Assembly: GCA_020848835.1 (NCBI GenBank)
Contig: JADLHJ010000054.1
Location: 33,916-97,915, forward strand
Reading direction: 5' to 3'
Origin: Candidatus Hydrogenedentota bacterium
GTDB taxonomy: Bacteria; Hydrogenedentota; Hydrogenedentia; Hydrogenedentales; SLHB01
DNA length: 64,000 nucleotides
The notes beneath the pieces were generated by a model. The model saw nothing but the letters and a program-made list of their open reading frames with translations. It made no database searches and was not told where the DNA came from. Positions 17,175 to 25,567 of the stretch are shown here, one piece after another. The first letter of the stretch is position 1; each line of letters starts with the position of its first letter. The translations under genes and the position numbers were made by a program.

Positions 17175-18569
17175 ATGAAACCGTTTTTGCTCACCTGCGT
17201 TTTGGCCATTTTATTTATGGCACCGAGCGTGCAATCGCAACCCATTGAAGTTCCTGTCATCGATCGAATCATTGCCGAAGAGATTGCGGCGGAAATCTAC
17301 GTTTACACCTATCCCTTGCTCGTGATGGATACGACGCGCCGTAAGATGACAATTCCAGTAGGCGCATTCGGGCTCGGCCCCGTGAATCAATTCAATCACA
17401 TGCGCATCTTCCCGAAACCGGGGTTTGAGGCGGTCATTCGGCCCAACTTCGATACGCTATATTCGTCCGCGTGGCTTGATCTCACGCGCGAGCCCGTCGT
17501 GGTTTCCACCCCGGACACCGACGATCGTTATTTTATTTTGCAGATGCTGGATATGTGGACCGAAGTCTTCGCCTCACCAAGCAAGCGAACAACAGGAACA
17601 GCGCCGCAGAATTATGTCCTCGTCGCTCCTGGATGGCAGGAACAGACGCCACCGGGCATCACACGGATCGAAGCGCCAACGCCTTTTGTGTGGATCATCG
17701 GGCGGATCCAGACAAACGGACGCGACGATGTGAAGAACGTGAGAGCGTTGCAGGACGGTTTCGTGATCAAGACGCTGTCCAACTATACAGGCACTGCCAC
17801 GCCGAGCCATATTGAGGAGGAAGTCACCACCGCGCGGCCGCCGAAACGCGCGGTGGATAAGATGTCTGCCGACGTGTATTTCGCCTACGCTTCTGAACTT
17901 CTGCGCGTGAATCCTCCGCACGTCGCGGATGCGCCATTTCTTGAACGCATGAAGCGCGTAGGATTTGTCGCGGGAGAAAAGTTTGATGTGACATCGCAGC
18001 CACAACCATTGCGTCGCGCGTTTGAAGAAGCGGTATTCAAAGGGCAAAAGCTAATGCGCGATAATCAGAATCAGTTCACAAAGCAGGTGAACTCGTGGCA
18101 CTTGAACAATTCCGGCCTCGGTAACTACGGCACGAATTACTTGCAACGCGCAATTATCGCCAAAAATGCCCTCGGCGCGAATGCCCCGGAAGACGCGGTG
18201 TATCCCATGACAAGCTGGGATGCCGAAGGTCAGCCGTTGGATGGCAACAACAATTATGTGCTCCATTTTGACGAAGCGCAGTTGCCTCCTGTAAACGGCT
18301 TCTGGTCGGTAACCGTCTACAAAGCGGACGGATTTCCCGCGACAAACAGCATCGATCGGTACGCTATCGGCGATCGCGATTCACTGAGATACAATCCCGA
18401 TGGCTCCCTTGATCTCTATATTCAGAAGGAATCTCCCGGAACTGACCAGGAATCGAACTGGCTGCCTGTCCCACGCCAACATTTCAACTTGACGATGCGC
18501 TTATATTGGCCCATGCCCCCGGTCTTATCTGGCGATTGGGCTCCACCACCGCTGCGACGCGTCGAATAA
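17175..18569 (+). CDS. Secreted DUF1254/DUF1214 protein
   Basis: The 464-residue protein starts at ATG 17175, directly giving a Sec signal (MKPFLLTCVLAILFMAPSVQS). The DUF1254 part follows (AAEIYVYTYPLLVMDTTRR, VNQFNHMR, RPNFDTLYSSAWLDL). The C-terminal DUF1214 part has NYVLHFDEAQLPPVNGFWSVTVY, SIDRYAIGDRDSL and the terminal NFNLTMRLYWP. This two-domain architecture is common in bacteria and its biochemical role is not established. It lies 62 bp after transaldolase on the same strand with no terminator seen, so co-transcription is possible. Confidence 0.9.
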   Translation: MKPFLLTCVLAILFMAPSVQSQPIEVPVIDRIIAEEIAAEIYVYTYPLLVMDTTRRKMTIPVGAFGLGPVNQFNHMRIFPKPGFEAVIRPNFDTLYSSAWLDLTREPVVVSTPDTDDRYFILQMLDMWTEVFASPSKRTTGTAPQNYVLVAPGWQEQTPPGITRIEAPTPFVWIIGRIQTNGRDDVKNVRALQDGFVIKTLSNYTGTATPSHIEEEVTTARPPKRAVDKMSADVYFAYASELLRVNPPHVADAPFLERMKRVGFVAGEKFDVTSQPQPLRRAFEEAVFKGQKLMRDNQNQFTKQVNSWHLNNSGLGNYGTNYLQRAIIAKNALGANAPEDAVYPMTSWDAEGQPLDGNNNYVLHFDEAQLPPVNGFWSVTVYKADGFPATNSIDRYAIGDRDSLRYNPDGSLDLYIQKESPGTDQESNWLPVPRQHFNLTMRLYWPMPPVLSGDWAPPPLRRVE

Positions 18570-18571
18570 AA

Positions 18572-18594
18572 CGTCGAAGGCCCCCGCGAAGCGT
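18572..18594. repeat. Short dispersed intergenic motif
   Basis: CGTCGAAGGC, then CCC, then CGCGAAGCG lies just after the DUF1254 stop. The same motif with GCG in the middle occurs at 44225-44246, upstream of another repeat. Two copies in unrelated gaps suggest a repeat family; the 178 bp gap otherwise holds only the ribosome site of the next gene. Confidence 0.35.
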
Positions 18595-18748
18595 CCGCCG
18601 AGGCAGAAAGTGCGTCGCGACACCCGCGATTTTATTCGAACAAGTCTCTAGCCGCGTCATGTTTTCTTGTTGCGTGGCGCAACCATCACCCATTCAGAAA
18701 TTTGCTATGATGCGATGTACGCCGTATCAAAAAAAAGGGGGCCTCTTT

Positions 18749-19843
18749 ATGAAACGGACCATGCTTGTCGCAACGCTATTGGCCTGCACATTTGCCGCTG
18801 CGCAATCCGAACCAATCAAGAACGTTGTCGTTTTCAAAGAGACCAACAAGTTTGCGGGCTGGCCTGCAAACAACGGCATGTGGTCCTGGGGCAACGAAAT
18901 GGTCGTCGGCTTTGTCGTCGGCGCATTTGATGACGACAAAGTTGGCGGACACCCGATCAAGGCGCCGCAAACACAACGCCAGGCCCGATCGCTGGACGGT
19001 GGCGAAACATGGGCCGTCGAGAAGCCTTCTTTCCTTGATGATAATGAAAAGGAAGTCGATCCCGTCGCACTAAAGGACAAGTTGGATTTCACCAATCCCG
19101 ACTTCGCATTCAAGTTTCGTTCACAGGACGCCGCTTTCTACTACAGCACCGATCGTTGCAAGACATGGTACGGTCCCTTCACATTTCCCAACTTCGATCG
19201 CCCCGGCGTACTCGCGCGCACTGATTACATCGTAAACGGCAAACACGACATGTTCGTGTTTCTCACATCGCCAAAGGACGACGGCAAAGAAGGCTGGCCC
19301 TACTGCGCACGCACCGTGGACGGTGGTCTGAGCTGGGAACTACTAGGTTGGATTGGGCAGCAACCGCCGGCGAATTCGTATGGTTATGCGATCATGCCTT
19401 CCACCGTGCGGCTCAAGAGCGGCGCGTTTCTATCCATCATTCGTCACGGCGGGCAGTTCGACGGCAAAAAGTCGTGGTGGATTGACACCTACCTATCGCC
19501 GGACGAAGGCAAATCGTGGTACCTGCTCGACGGGCCGACAATCGATAACGCCGGCAATCCTGCCAGCATGATTCGCCTCTCCGACGGTCGCATAGCCATG
19601 GCCTACGGCTGGCGTCACGCTCCCTATGGTTTACGCGCCCGTATCTCCGGCGACGAAGGCCAAACCTGGGGCAACGAGATCGTGCTCCGCCACGACGGCG
19701 CCCGCTGGGACCTCGGCTACCCGCGCAGCGTGCAACGGCCCGACGGCAAAGTCGTTACCTGTATCTACTTCAACGATGCGTCCGCCAAAGAACGCTACAT
19801 CGCAGCTACGATCTGGGATCCGAGCGCAATTACCGCTGAGTAG
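18749..19843 (+). CDS. Secreted sialidase-like (BNR/Asp-box) protein
   Basis: The 364-residue protein starts at ATG 18749 with AAAAGGGGG upstream and a Sec signal (MKRTMLVATLLACTFAAAQS). At least four Asp boxes are visible (SLDGGETW, TVDGGLSW, SPDEGKSW, SGDEGQTW), marking a six-bladed propeller as in GH33 sialidases. It may cleave sialic or related acids from glycans outside the cytoplasm. A clear RIP-motif Arg and the catalytic Asp near the N-terminus are not obvious, so it could be a non-sialidase hydrolase or a binding protein. It is the first of four Asp-box or BNR-type genes in the window, separated from the others by the nuo operon. Confidence 0.8.
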   Translation: MKRTMLVATLLACTFAAAQSEPIKNVVVFKETNKFAGWPANNGMWSWGNEMVVGFVVGAFDDDKVGGHPIKAPQTQRQARSLDGGETWAVEKPSFLDDNEKEVDPVALKDKLDFTNPDFAFKFRSQDAAFYYSTDRCKTWYGPFTFPNFDRPGVLARTDYIVNGKHDMFVFLTSPKDDGKEGWPYCARTVDGGLSWELLGWIGQQPPANSYGYAIMPSTVRLKSGAFLSIIRHGGQFDGKKSWWIDTYLSPDEGKSWYLLDGPTIDNAGNPASMIRLSDGRIAMAYGWRHAPYGLRARISGDEGQTWGNEIVLRHDGARWDLGYPRSVQRPDGKVVTCIYFNDASAKERYIAATIWDPSAITAE

Positions 19844-20019
19844 GTTTGGCGAGATTACTGCGCAGATGTGTTCGGCCTCAACAAAGTTGTGCAGGCATTC
19901 ACGCGCTGCTCCGCGTTGTAAAGTGTCTCAATTACTCAGTTTCACCCAAAAATTCGTTAATTCATAGTCGGCATTAAATTTGCGCCTGCCCTCAGTAGTG
20001 ACAAAACGTACTGGGGGAC

Positions 20020-20053
20020 GGCATCCACGCAGACGCGTGCGGATGCCGGGGAG
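20020..20053 (+). promoter_or_regulatory. Leader hairpin and ribosome site ahead of nuoA
   Basis: GGCATCC-ACGC pairs with GCGT-(GC)-GGATGCC around AGAC, forming an 11 bp stem with a two-base bulge. The GGGGAG ribosome site follows immediately, three bases before the nuoA ATG. The hairpin abuts the ribosome site and could affect initiation or transcript stability. No T tract follows, so it is not a terminator. The rest of 19844-20019 shows no confident promoter. Confidence 0.45.
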
Positions 20054-20056
20054 ACT

Positions 20057-20407
20057 ATGGAATATCTCTTCGTATTGGCAATGGTTGGCCTGGCCGCTTC
20101 GATGGTGGCCGGGGGACTAATCGTTGCCCGCCTCGTGGCGCCCCACAAGCCAGGTGGCCTTAAAGACATCCCATACGAGTGCGGCGAACAGCCCATCGGC
20201 CAAGCCTGGATTCAGTTTAACGTCGGGTACTACCTCTTCGGTCTCCTCTTTCTCGTGTTCGACGTAGAAGCCGCCCTGATGTATCCATGGGCGGTTGTGT
20301 TTCGCAGTGTAGGTCTCGCCGGTCTAATTGAAATGGCGATCTTCGTGCTCGTGCTTATCATCGGCCTGGTCTACGCGTGGCGCAAGGGCGTACTCGAATG
20401 GGTGTAG
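20057..20407 (+). CDS. nuoA: NADH-quinone oxidoreductase subunit A
   Basis: This 116-residue membrane subunit of complex I has three predicted helices (residues 3-26, 57-80 and 84-108). The conserved loop after the first helix, [11 protein letters not shown], carries the family's Tyr-Glu-Cys-Gly, and [12 protein letters not shown] is the conserved acidic segment in helix 2. It sits at the junction of the membrane arm and the quinone cavity, next to NuoH, NuoJ and NuoK. It opens the eleven-gene nuo operon; the next gene starts inside its last codons. Confidence 0.97.
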   Translation: MEYLFVLAMVGLAASMVAGGLIVARLVAPHKPGGLKDIPYECGEQPIGQAWIQFNVGYYLFGLLFLVFDVEAALMYPWAVVFRSVGLAGLIEMAIFVLVLIIGLVYAWRKGVLEWV

Positions 20408-21090
20408 CCCTCGACAAGCTTCCCGGCATCGTCGAACGATTCCCCGGGGGATCTGTTGCGATTACTCGTCTCGATCAAGCCATCAATCTTGCTCGGTCAA
20501 ACAGTCTGTGGCCGCTCATGTTTGGCACAAAATGCTGCGCCATCGAAATGCTGATGGCCACCGGCGCATCGCACCACGACCTCTCTCGCTTCGGCGCGGA
20601 AGTCGCCCGCGCCTCTGTGCGGCAAGCGGACCTGATGGTCATCGCAGGTGCAATCGTCAAGAAGATGGCCCCCCGAATGCGTCTCCTGTACGAACAGATG
20701 GCCGAACCGCGCTATGTGATCGCCACGGGTTCCTGCGCCATTTCCGGCGGGCCCTTCATGTACAACTCCTATACCGTCGTGCGCGGCGCCGACGAAATCA
20801 TTCCGGTGGACGTTTACGTGCCGGGCTGTCCGCCGCGTCCCGAAGCCTTCTTCTGGGGATTGCTGACGCTTCAAAAAATGATCCGTGAAGGCGAGACGAT
20901 CCGCGCGCCGGGAATACGCAAAAAGCCCGTCCTGGCCGCGCTGCCAGAGGACGTTTCCATCCACGATATTCGCAGAGAAATACGCTCCGCGCTTGTTGAC
21001 GAAAATATTATCGACATTGAAAAAGCCGCGCGGGAAAAACCGTGGGCGCAAAAGGTCAGAGCATGGATACGAAGAGTCTCCTCGCACTAG
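20398..21090 (+). CDS. nuoB: NADH-quinone oxidoreductase subunit B
   Basis: The 230-residue peripheral-arm subunit carries the terminal [4Fe-4S] cluster N2, which hands electrons to quinone. Its cluster ligands are visible: the tandem Cys in GTKCCAIEM (46-47), Cys113 in [10 protein letters not shown] and Cys144 in VPGCPPRPE. The ATG at 20398 overlaps the nuoA stop by ten bases; a GTG at 20377 would add seven residues. About 50 residues beyond the conserved core form a C-terminal extension. Confidence 0.96.
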   Translation: MGVALDKLPGIVERFPGGSVAITRLDQAINLARSNSLWPLMFGTKCCAIEMLMATGASHHDLSRFGAEVARASVRQADLMVIAGAIVKKMAPRMRLLYEQMAEPRYVIATGSCAISGGPFMYNSYTVVRGADEIIPVDVYVPGCPPRPEAFFWGLLTLQKMIREGETIRAPGIRKKPVLAALPEDVSIHDIRREIRSALVDENIIDIEKAAREKPWAQKVRAWIRRVSSH

Positions 21091-21527
21091 TCGTGTCGCT
21101 CCATCCAACCGTACAACGGCGGGCGAATGCCGATCGCCTCGCAATCGTCGTCCCTGTCGATGACTTGCTGGAGGTGATGAAGACCCTGCGCGATCACCAG
21201 GAACTGAAGTTCGATCTGTTCGTCGCGCATACGGCAATCGATCAAATCGAGGCCAACCGGTTTGAACTCGTCTATATCCTCTCCTCTACCATGCACGGCA
21301 ACAACATTTACGTTACCGCGTATATTGGCCGCGAAAATCCGGTCGCGCCGTCCATGGTTGCACTGTGGCCAATTGCGGAGTGGCAGGAGCGCGAAGCGTA
21401 CGACCTGCTCGGACTGCTTTATGACAACCATCCAGACTTGCGCCGCGTCTTTTTAGAAGACGACTGGATCGGATTTCCGTTGCGCAAAGACTACCGCGAC
21501 CCCTACATGCTGGACCTGCCCAAATGA
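21063..21527 (+). CDS. nuoC: NADH-quinone oxidoreductase subunit C
   Basis: The 154-residue peripheral-arm subunit (the 30 kDa type) is not fused to NuoD. The ATG at 21063 lies within nuoB, a 28-base overlap. Family hallmarks are HTAIDQ, the central [34 protein letters not shown], split in the family motif E-R-E-x-x-D-x-x-G, and the closing GFPLRKDY. Its stop overlaps the nuoD start as ATGA. It is somewhat shorter than usual, mostly at the N-terminus. Confidence 0.95.
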   Translation: MDTKSLLALVVSLHPTVQRRANADRLAIVVPVDDLLEVMKTLRDHQELKFDLFVAHTAIDQIEANRFELVYILSSTMHGNNIYVTAYIGRENPVAPSMVALWPIAEWQEREAYDLLGLLYDNHPDLRRVFLEDDWIGFPLRKDYRDPYMLDLPK

Positions 21528-22687
21528 GCGTACAGGTCCGTACCCTCGACGATTTGCTCCATGCCCCGCTCGATGCGGACAGCGAGCTTACGACCCAGGA
21601 ATACCTCGTCAATATGGGCCCGCAACACCCCATCGCGCACGGTTCATTGCGCGTCGTGCTGCGGCTTGATGGTGAAACGGTCAAGCACGTGATCCCGGTT
21701 CCCGGCTACGTGCACCGCGGCGTCGAAAAAATGTGCGAACACCTCACCTACCGCCAAATCATCCCGTACACGGACCGCCTTGATTACCTCTCCGCAATCA
21801 TGAACAACTGGGCCGTGGCCAAGACCGTCGAAAAGGCCGCGAACATCCCCACGAACGAACGCATCGACACCATTCGCACCATCATGTCCGAGCTACAACG
21901 CCTGCAAAGCCACGCGCTCTGGTGGGGCGTTACGGGCATGGATCTCGGCGCATACACCGCATTTCTCTACGGGTTCCGTGAACGAGAAATCATCGGTGAG
22001 ATATTTGAAGAAACAATCGGCGCGCGCCTCACGATGAACTATATCCAGCCCGGCGGGCTGATGTATGACATCAAACCGGATTTTGCCCAAAAGGTAAAGA
22101 ACCTGCTGCCATATCTGAAAGGCTGCATCGAACAATATGAAACGCTGCTGAGCGGCAACGTGATCTTCCAGGAACGCCTACGCAATATCGGCATCCTTGA
22201 CGGTAAACACGCAATCGCGCTCGGATGCACGGGGCCTGTGCTCCGCGCCAGCGGCGTCCCTTATGATTTGCGCGCGGTCGAACCCTATGGCGTGTACGAC
22301 AAAGTAAACTTCAACGTCGTCGTCGGCGAAGTAGGCGATTGTTGGGACAGGTACTACGTGCGCCTCGAGGAAATGCGCGAGTCCGTGCGAATCGTTGAAC
22401 AACTCATCGACAACATTCCAGAGGGACCGCACGCGACTATTCGTTACAACGAGGAAATCATACTTCCTGAAGGCCTGCACTACGGCCAGGTGGAGACTGC
22501 GCGCGGCGTGTTCGGCGTTTTCATCGCCTCTGACGGCAAGAACAAATGCCCTATCCGCCTGCATTTTCGATCGCCCAACTTTAACAATCTCTGGATCGTA
22601 ACGGCGATTGCGTCCGGCTGGCGCATCGCCGATTTCATTTCCATTCAGTCCAGCCTCGATCTCGTGATACCGGACATCGACCGATGA
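21524..22687 (+). CDS. nuoD: NADH-quinone oxidoreductase subunit D
   Basis: This 387-residue 49 kDa-type subunit, related to the large subunit of NiFe hydrogenases, forms the quinone-binding pocket with NuoB. NMGPQHPIAHGSLR carries the quinone-site His. PGYVHRGVEK, YTDRLDYLSA, IGARLTMNYIQPGG and the terminal FISIQSSLDLVIPDIDR are highly conserved. The length is normal for a non-fused NuoD. Translation is coupled on both sides by four-base ATGA overlaps. Confidence 0.97.
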   Translation: MSVQVRTLDDLLHAPLDADSELTTQEYLVNMGPQHPIAHGSLRVVLRLDGETVKHVIPVPGYVHRGVEKMCEHLTYRQIIPYTDRLDYLSAIMNNWAVAKTVEKAANIPTNERIDTIRTIMSELQRLQSHALWWGVTGMDLGAYTAFLYGFREREIIGEIFEETIGARLTMNYIQPGGLMYDIKPDFAQKVKNLLPYLKGCIEQYETLLSGNVIFQERLRNIGILDGKHAIALGCTGPVLRASGVPYDLRAVEPYGVYDKVNFNVVVGEVGDCWDRYYVRLEEMRESVRIVEQLIDNIPEGPHATIRYNEEIILPEGLHYGQVETARGVFGVFIASDGKNKCPIRLHFRSPNFNNLWIVTAIASGWRIADFISIQSSLDLVIPDIDR

Positions 22688-23814
22688 ACACGGCCTTAAT
22701 AAACATGGCGATGCAGACAACCTTGGCAGCCATCGAGCCGCGCACCATCGCGCAACGCGCCGCGGAATCTGCGCACGAAAATCTGTGGATCACCGCAGGC
22801 TATTTCCTCGCTGCCATCGTTGGCGTTGCGCTGCTACTGTCATTTCTCGGCATGGCGCTGATTTACATCGAGCGCAAAGTTGCCGCGGCGTTCCAATGCC
22901 GCATCGGGCCTAACCGCGTAGGACCTTGGGGTCTGTTACAAACCGTCGCCGACACGCTGAAGCTGGTATTCAAGGAAGACTTCGTGCCACAGATGGCCGA
23001 CCGCACGCTGCACATGATCGCGCCGTTCTTGGCGCTTCTGGTACCAGTTGTGCTGCTCGCGCTTATCCCTTACTCTCCTGCGCTCCAAGTAGCCGATCTG
23101 AATATCGGCATTCTGTTTATTACCGCAATCGGCGGATTCGGCGTGATGGGGATCCTCATCGCGGGATGGAGCTCCAACAACAAATGGTCGATGATCGGCG
23201 CAATGCGCGCAGGCGCACAAATCATCTCCTATGAACTCTCCGCCACACTAGCCCTGCTTGTTGTCGTTTTGTTCTCCGGCACCATGTCACTCACGGGCAT
23301 CGTGCAAAGCCAGGAGGACGGTTGGTGGATTTGGCGCGGCCACGCAGCCGGGCTATGCGCGTTCATCATCTATCTCGTCGCATCCACAGCCGAACTGAAC
23401 CGCACTCCCTTCGACATTCCCGAAGGCGAATCCGAACTCACTGCCGGATTCCACACGGAGTACTCCGGGCTCCGCTTTGCCTTCTTCTTCCTGGCCGAAT
23501 TCATCAATATGTTTACAGTCTCCGCATTGACTGCCACGCTCTTTCTGGGCGGTTGGATGCCTTTTCATATTGGCGACTGGACGTCGTTCAATTCCGCGAT
23601 GGACGCGATACCGCCGTCGATCTGGTTTCTAGGCAAGGTCACCGCGATCATCTTCGTCATCATGTGGTTCCGCTGGACCTTTCCGCGACTGCGCGTCGAT
23701 CAGCTCATGCATCTCGAATGGAAAGTGTTGCTGCCGATTGGATTTGCAAATCTGTTCATCGCGGCGATCATTGTGCTCGCCAATGCCTATCCGTACCCCG
23801 TGGCAGGGCAATAA
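22684..23814 (+). CDS. nuoH: NADH-quinone oxidoreductase subunit H
   Basis: The 376-residue membrane subunit joins the peripheral arm and lines the quinone entry channel. Hydrophobic helices begin at about residue 35. Conserved segments are ALIYIERKVAAAFQCRIGPNRVGPWGLLQ, seen as the pieces YIERKV and RIGPNRVGP, then STAELNRTPFDIPEGESEL and the late WFRWTFPRLRVDQL. The first 30 residues are longer than usual and not conserved, so a start further in (for example ATG 22705) is possible. It overlaps nuoD by four bases. Confidence 0.97.
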   Translation: MNTALINMAMQTTLAAIEPRTIAQRAAESAHENLWITAGYFLAAIVGVALLLSFLGMALIYIERKVAAAFQCRIGPNRVGPWGLLQTVADTLKLVFKEDFVPQMADRTLHMIAPFLALLVPVVLLALIPYSPALQVADLNIGILFITAIGGFGVMGILIAGWSSNNKWSMIGAMRAGAQIISYELSATLALLVVVLFSGTMSLTGIVQSQEDGWWIWRGHAAGLCAFIIYLVASTAELNRTPFDIPEGESELTAGFHTEYSGLRFAFFFLAEFINMFTVSALTATLFLGGWMPFHIGDWTSFNSAMDAIPPSIWFLGKVTAIIFVIMWFRWTFPRLRVDQLMHLEWKVLLPIGFANLFIAAIIVLANAYPYPVAGQ

Positions 23815-23816
23815 CG

Positions 23817-24617
23817 ATGGGTATGATTCGCTCCATAGAGACCGTAACCGCCCAGCGCGTGATCGCCGGAAAAACAATTTCGGTCTCGGTCGTCCAGCGC
23901 AAACAAACGCCCAATAAACTGAGCATCGCTTTCAACGCTGTACTCGGTCTTTTAAAGGGCATGTGGCTCACGCTTACCTATTTCTGGTCGCCCGAAAAAG
24001 TCGTGACGCGTATGTATCCCGAAAACCGCGATACACTCCAATTGACCGAGCGGTTCCGCGGAAACCTGCGTTTCAAATTCCCCAACGAAACCGCCCACAA
24101 GAGCCATGCCGCGCTGCTGGAACATATAACACACGAAACACAGACGCTGCCTGAAGTGGCCTCGGAGTGGATTCGCGACGAGGACCCGACGCGCTGGTAT
24201 CACAACTGCACCGGCTGCTCGAAATGCGAAGAAGCCTGTCCGAACGCATCCATCCGGATACTCACGCGCCAAGGCGAAATCCTCGAGGACCGCGAAATCG
24301 ACCGTTTCGTCTGGCGCCTTGATTCCTGCATGTTCTGTAACGCATGCGTTCTGGCATGCCCGTGGGACGCAATCGAAATGACCGGCGGATTCGAAAATGC
24401 CGTGTATGATCGCCGCCTGCTCGTATACTGTCTCAATAAGCTCGCCGGGCCGCGCATTAACCTGATTCAAGACGAACAAGACGCCGCCGTTCGCGCGCGC
24501 ATGATCGATCCGCGCGAACGCTTTGGCGGACCAATTCCCATGAATGGCGCAGGATTGCCGAACCTTCCGCCCGTGGCGCTCCCTGCACCGCCTGATGTTT
24601 CGACGGGGGCCGCATGA
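23817..24617 (+). CDS. nuoI: NADH-quinone oxidoreductase subunit I, with atypical insertion
   Basis: This 266-residue ferredoxin-type subunit holds clusters N6a and N6b. The ligand sets are CTGCSKCEEACP and CMFCNACVLACP, two C-x2-C-x2-C-x3-C-P motifs. The ATG at 23817, two bases after nuoH, has GGCAGGG upstream. The protein is much longer than common NuoI (160-180 residues). It has an N-terminal extension with a membrane-associated helix (LGLLKGMWLTLTYFW) and about 50 residues between RFRGNLRFKF and the first cluster. A Pro-rich C-terminus (LPNLPPVALPAPP) is added. Confidence 0.93.
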   Translation: MGMIRSIETVTAQRVIAGKTISVSVVQRKQTPNKLSIAFNAVLGLLKGMWLTLTYFWSPEKVVTRMYPENRDTLQLTERFRGNLRFKFPNETAHKSHAALLEHITHETQTLPEVASEWIRDEDPTRWYHNCTGCSKCEEACPNASIRILTRQGEILEDREIDRFVWRLDSCMFCNACVLACPWDAIEMTGGFENAVYDRRLLVYCLNKLAGPRINLIQDEQDAAVRARMIDPRERFGGPIPMNGAGLPNLPPVALPAPPDVSTGAA

Positions 24618-25234
24618 TCTCTGACGCCACGTATACCGTGATGTTCTACGGACTGTCAGCGACGGTGATATTGCTCGCGCTCCTCGCCGTGAACGCGCGC
24701 CAACTCTTGCGCGCCGCGCTCGGCCTCATGGGTATGCTCGCGCTCAGTGCGGGGTTGTACGTAATGCTCCGCGCCGAGTTCCTCGCCGGCGTGCAAATTC
24801 TCGTCTACGTCGGCGGCATCGTCGTGTTGATCGTATTCGCCATCATGCTGACCCGTTCTTCTGAATTACTGGAAGACCATCCCGCCAAATTGACGCGCAT
24901 ACTCGGCGCAACATTCTCGATAATGTTCATGCTTATCGCGTGCTATGCGTTGGGAACCACAAAATTCACCGAATCCGAATCAACGCAGGCCGTGCGCGAC
25001 GAAGTCCGCGACATCGGCCTGGCATTGCTCGATCGCGGCGCGAACGGATACCTGCTCCCATTTGAAGCGATCTCGCTGCTGCTACTGGTCGCTGTCATCG
25101 GCGGCACAGTCGTAGCACGCAAGACGCCGCCCAAACACCAGCCATTCACCACAGGCGGCGACCTGCGCGGGGAAACCGTTGCGCATCCACCACTCGTGCA
25201 GGATGACGAACACGTAGTGGAATCAAAGTCATGA
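24614..25234 (+). CDS. nuoJ: NADH-quinone oxidoreductase subunit J
   Basis: The 206-residue membrane subunit has five helices. Helix 3 carries the conserved GVQILVYVGGIVVLIVFAIML pattern (seen as VQILVYVGGIVVL) with its pi-bulge Tyr, which links quinone reduction to the antiporter-like subunits. Length and position between nuoI and nuoK are standard. It overlaps both neighbours by the four-base ATGA type. The hydrophilic C-terminal 35 residues are not conserved. Confidence 0.95.
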   Translation: MISDATYTVMFYGLSATVILLALLAVNARQLLRAALGLMGMLALSAGLYVMLRAEFLAGVQILVYVGGIVVLIVFAIMLTRSSELLEDHPAKLTRILGATFSIMFMLIACYALGTTKFTESESTQAVRDEVRDIGLALLDRGANGYLLPFEAISLLLLVAVIGGTVVARKTPPKHQPFTTGGDLRGETVAHPPLVQDDEHVVESKS

Positions 25235-25563
25235 CCGAGCTCCTCGCACGATTCGCACCCGGATTGCACGAATGGCTTACGCTCTGCGCCGTCTTATACG
25301 CCATCGGCCTTTACGGATTGCTGACCCGTCGCAATGCAATCGCCATTCTCATGGCCGTCGAAATCATGCTGAACGCTGCCGCGCTGAACGCCGTCGTCTT
25401 CAATCGATTCGTCACGCCAAATGAAATTGATGGCCATATCATGGCTATCTTCGTGATCGTCATGGCGGCCGCCGAAATCGTTGTAGGCATGGCAATCGTC
25501 GTTTCTCTGTATCGCCTGCGCGCAAGCGTTGACGTCAACCAAATGAACTCGATGAAGGGATAG
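25231..25563 (+). CDS. nuoK: NADH-quinone oxidoreductase subunit K
   Basis: This 110-residue, three-helix membrane subunit is homologous to MrpC. Key proton-path Glu residues occur in AVEIMLNAAALNAV (helix 2) and AAAEIVVGMAIVV (helix 3). The helix 1 segment YAIGLYGLLTRRNAI is typical. The start overlaps nuoJ by four bases, and nuoL begins four bases after the stop. Confidence 0.96.
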   Translation: MTELLARFAPGLHEWLTLCAVLYAIGLYGLLTRRNAIAILMAVEIMLNAAALNAVVFNRFVTPNEIDGHIMAIFVIVMAAAEIVVGMAIVVSLYRLRASVDVNQMNSMKG

Positions 25564-25567
25564 AGAG

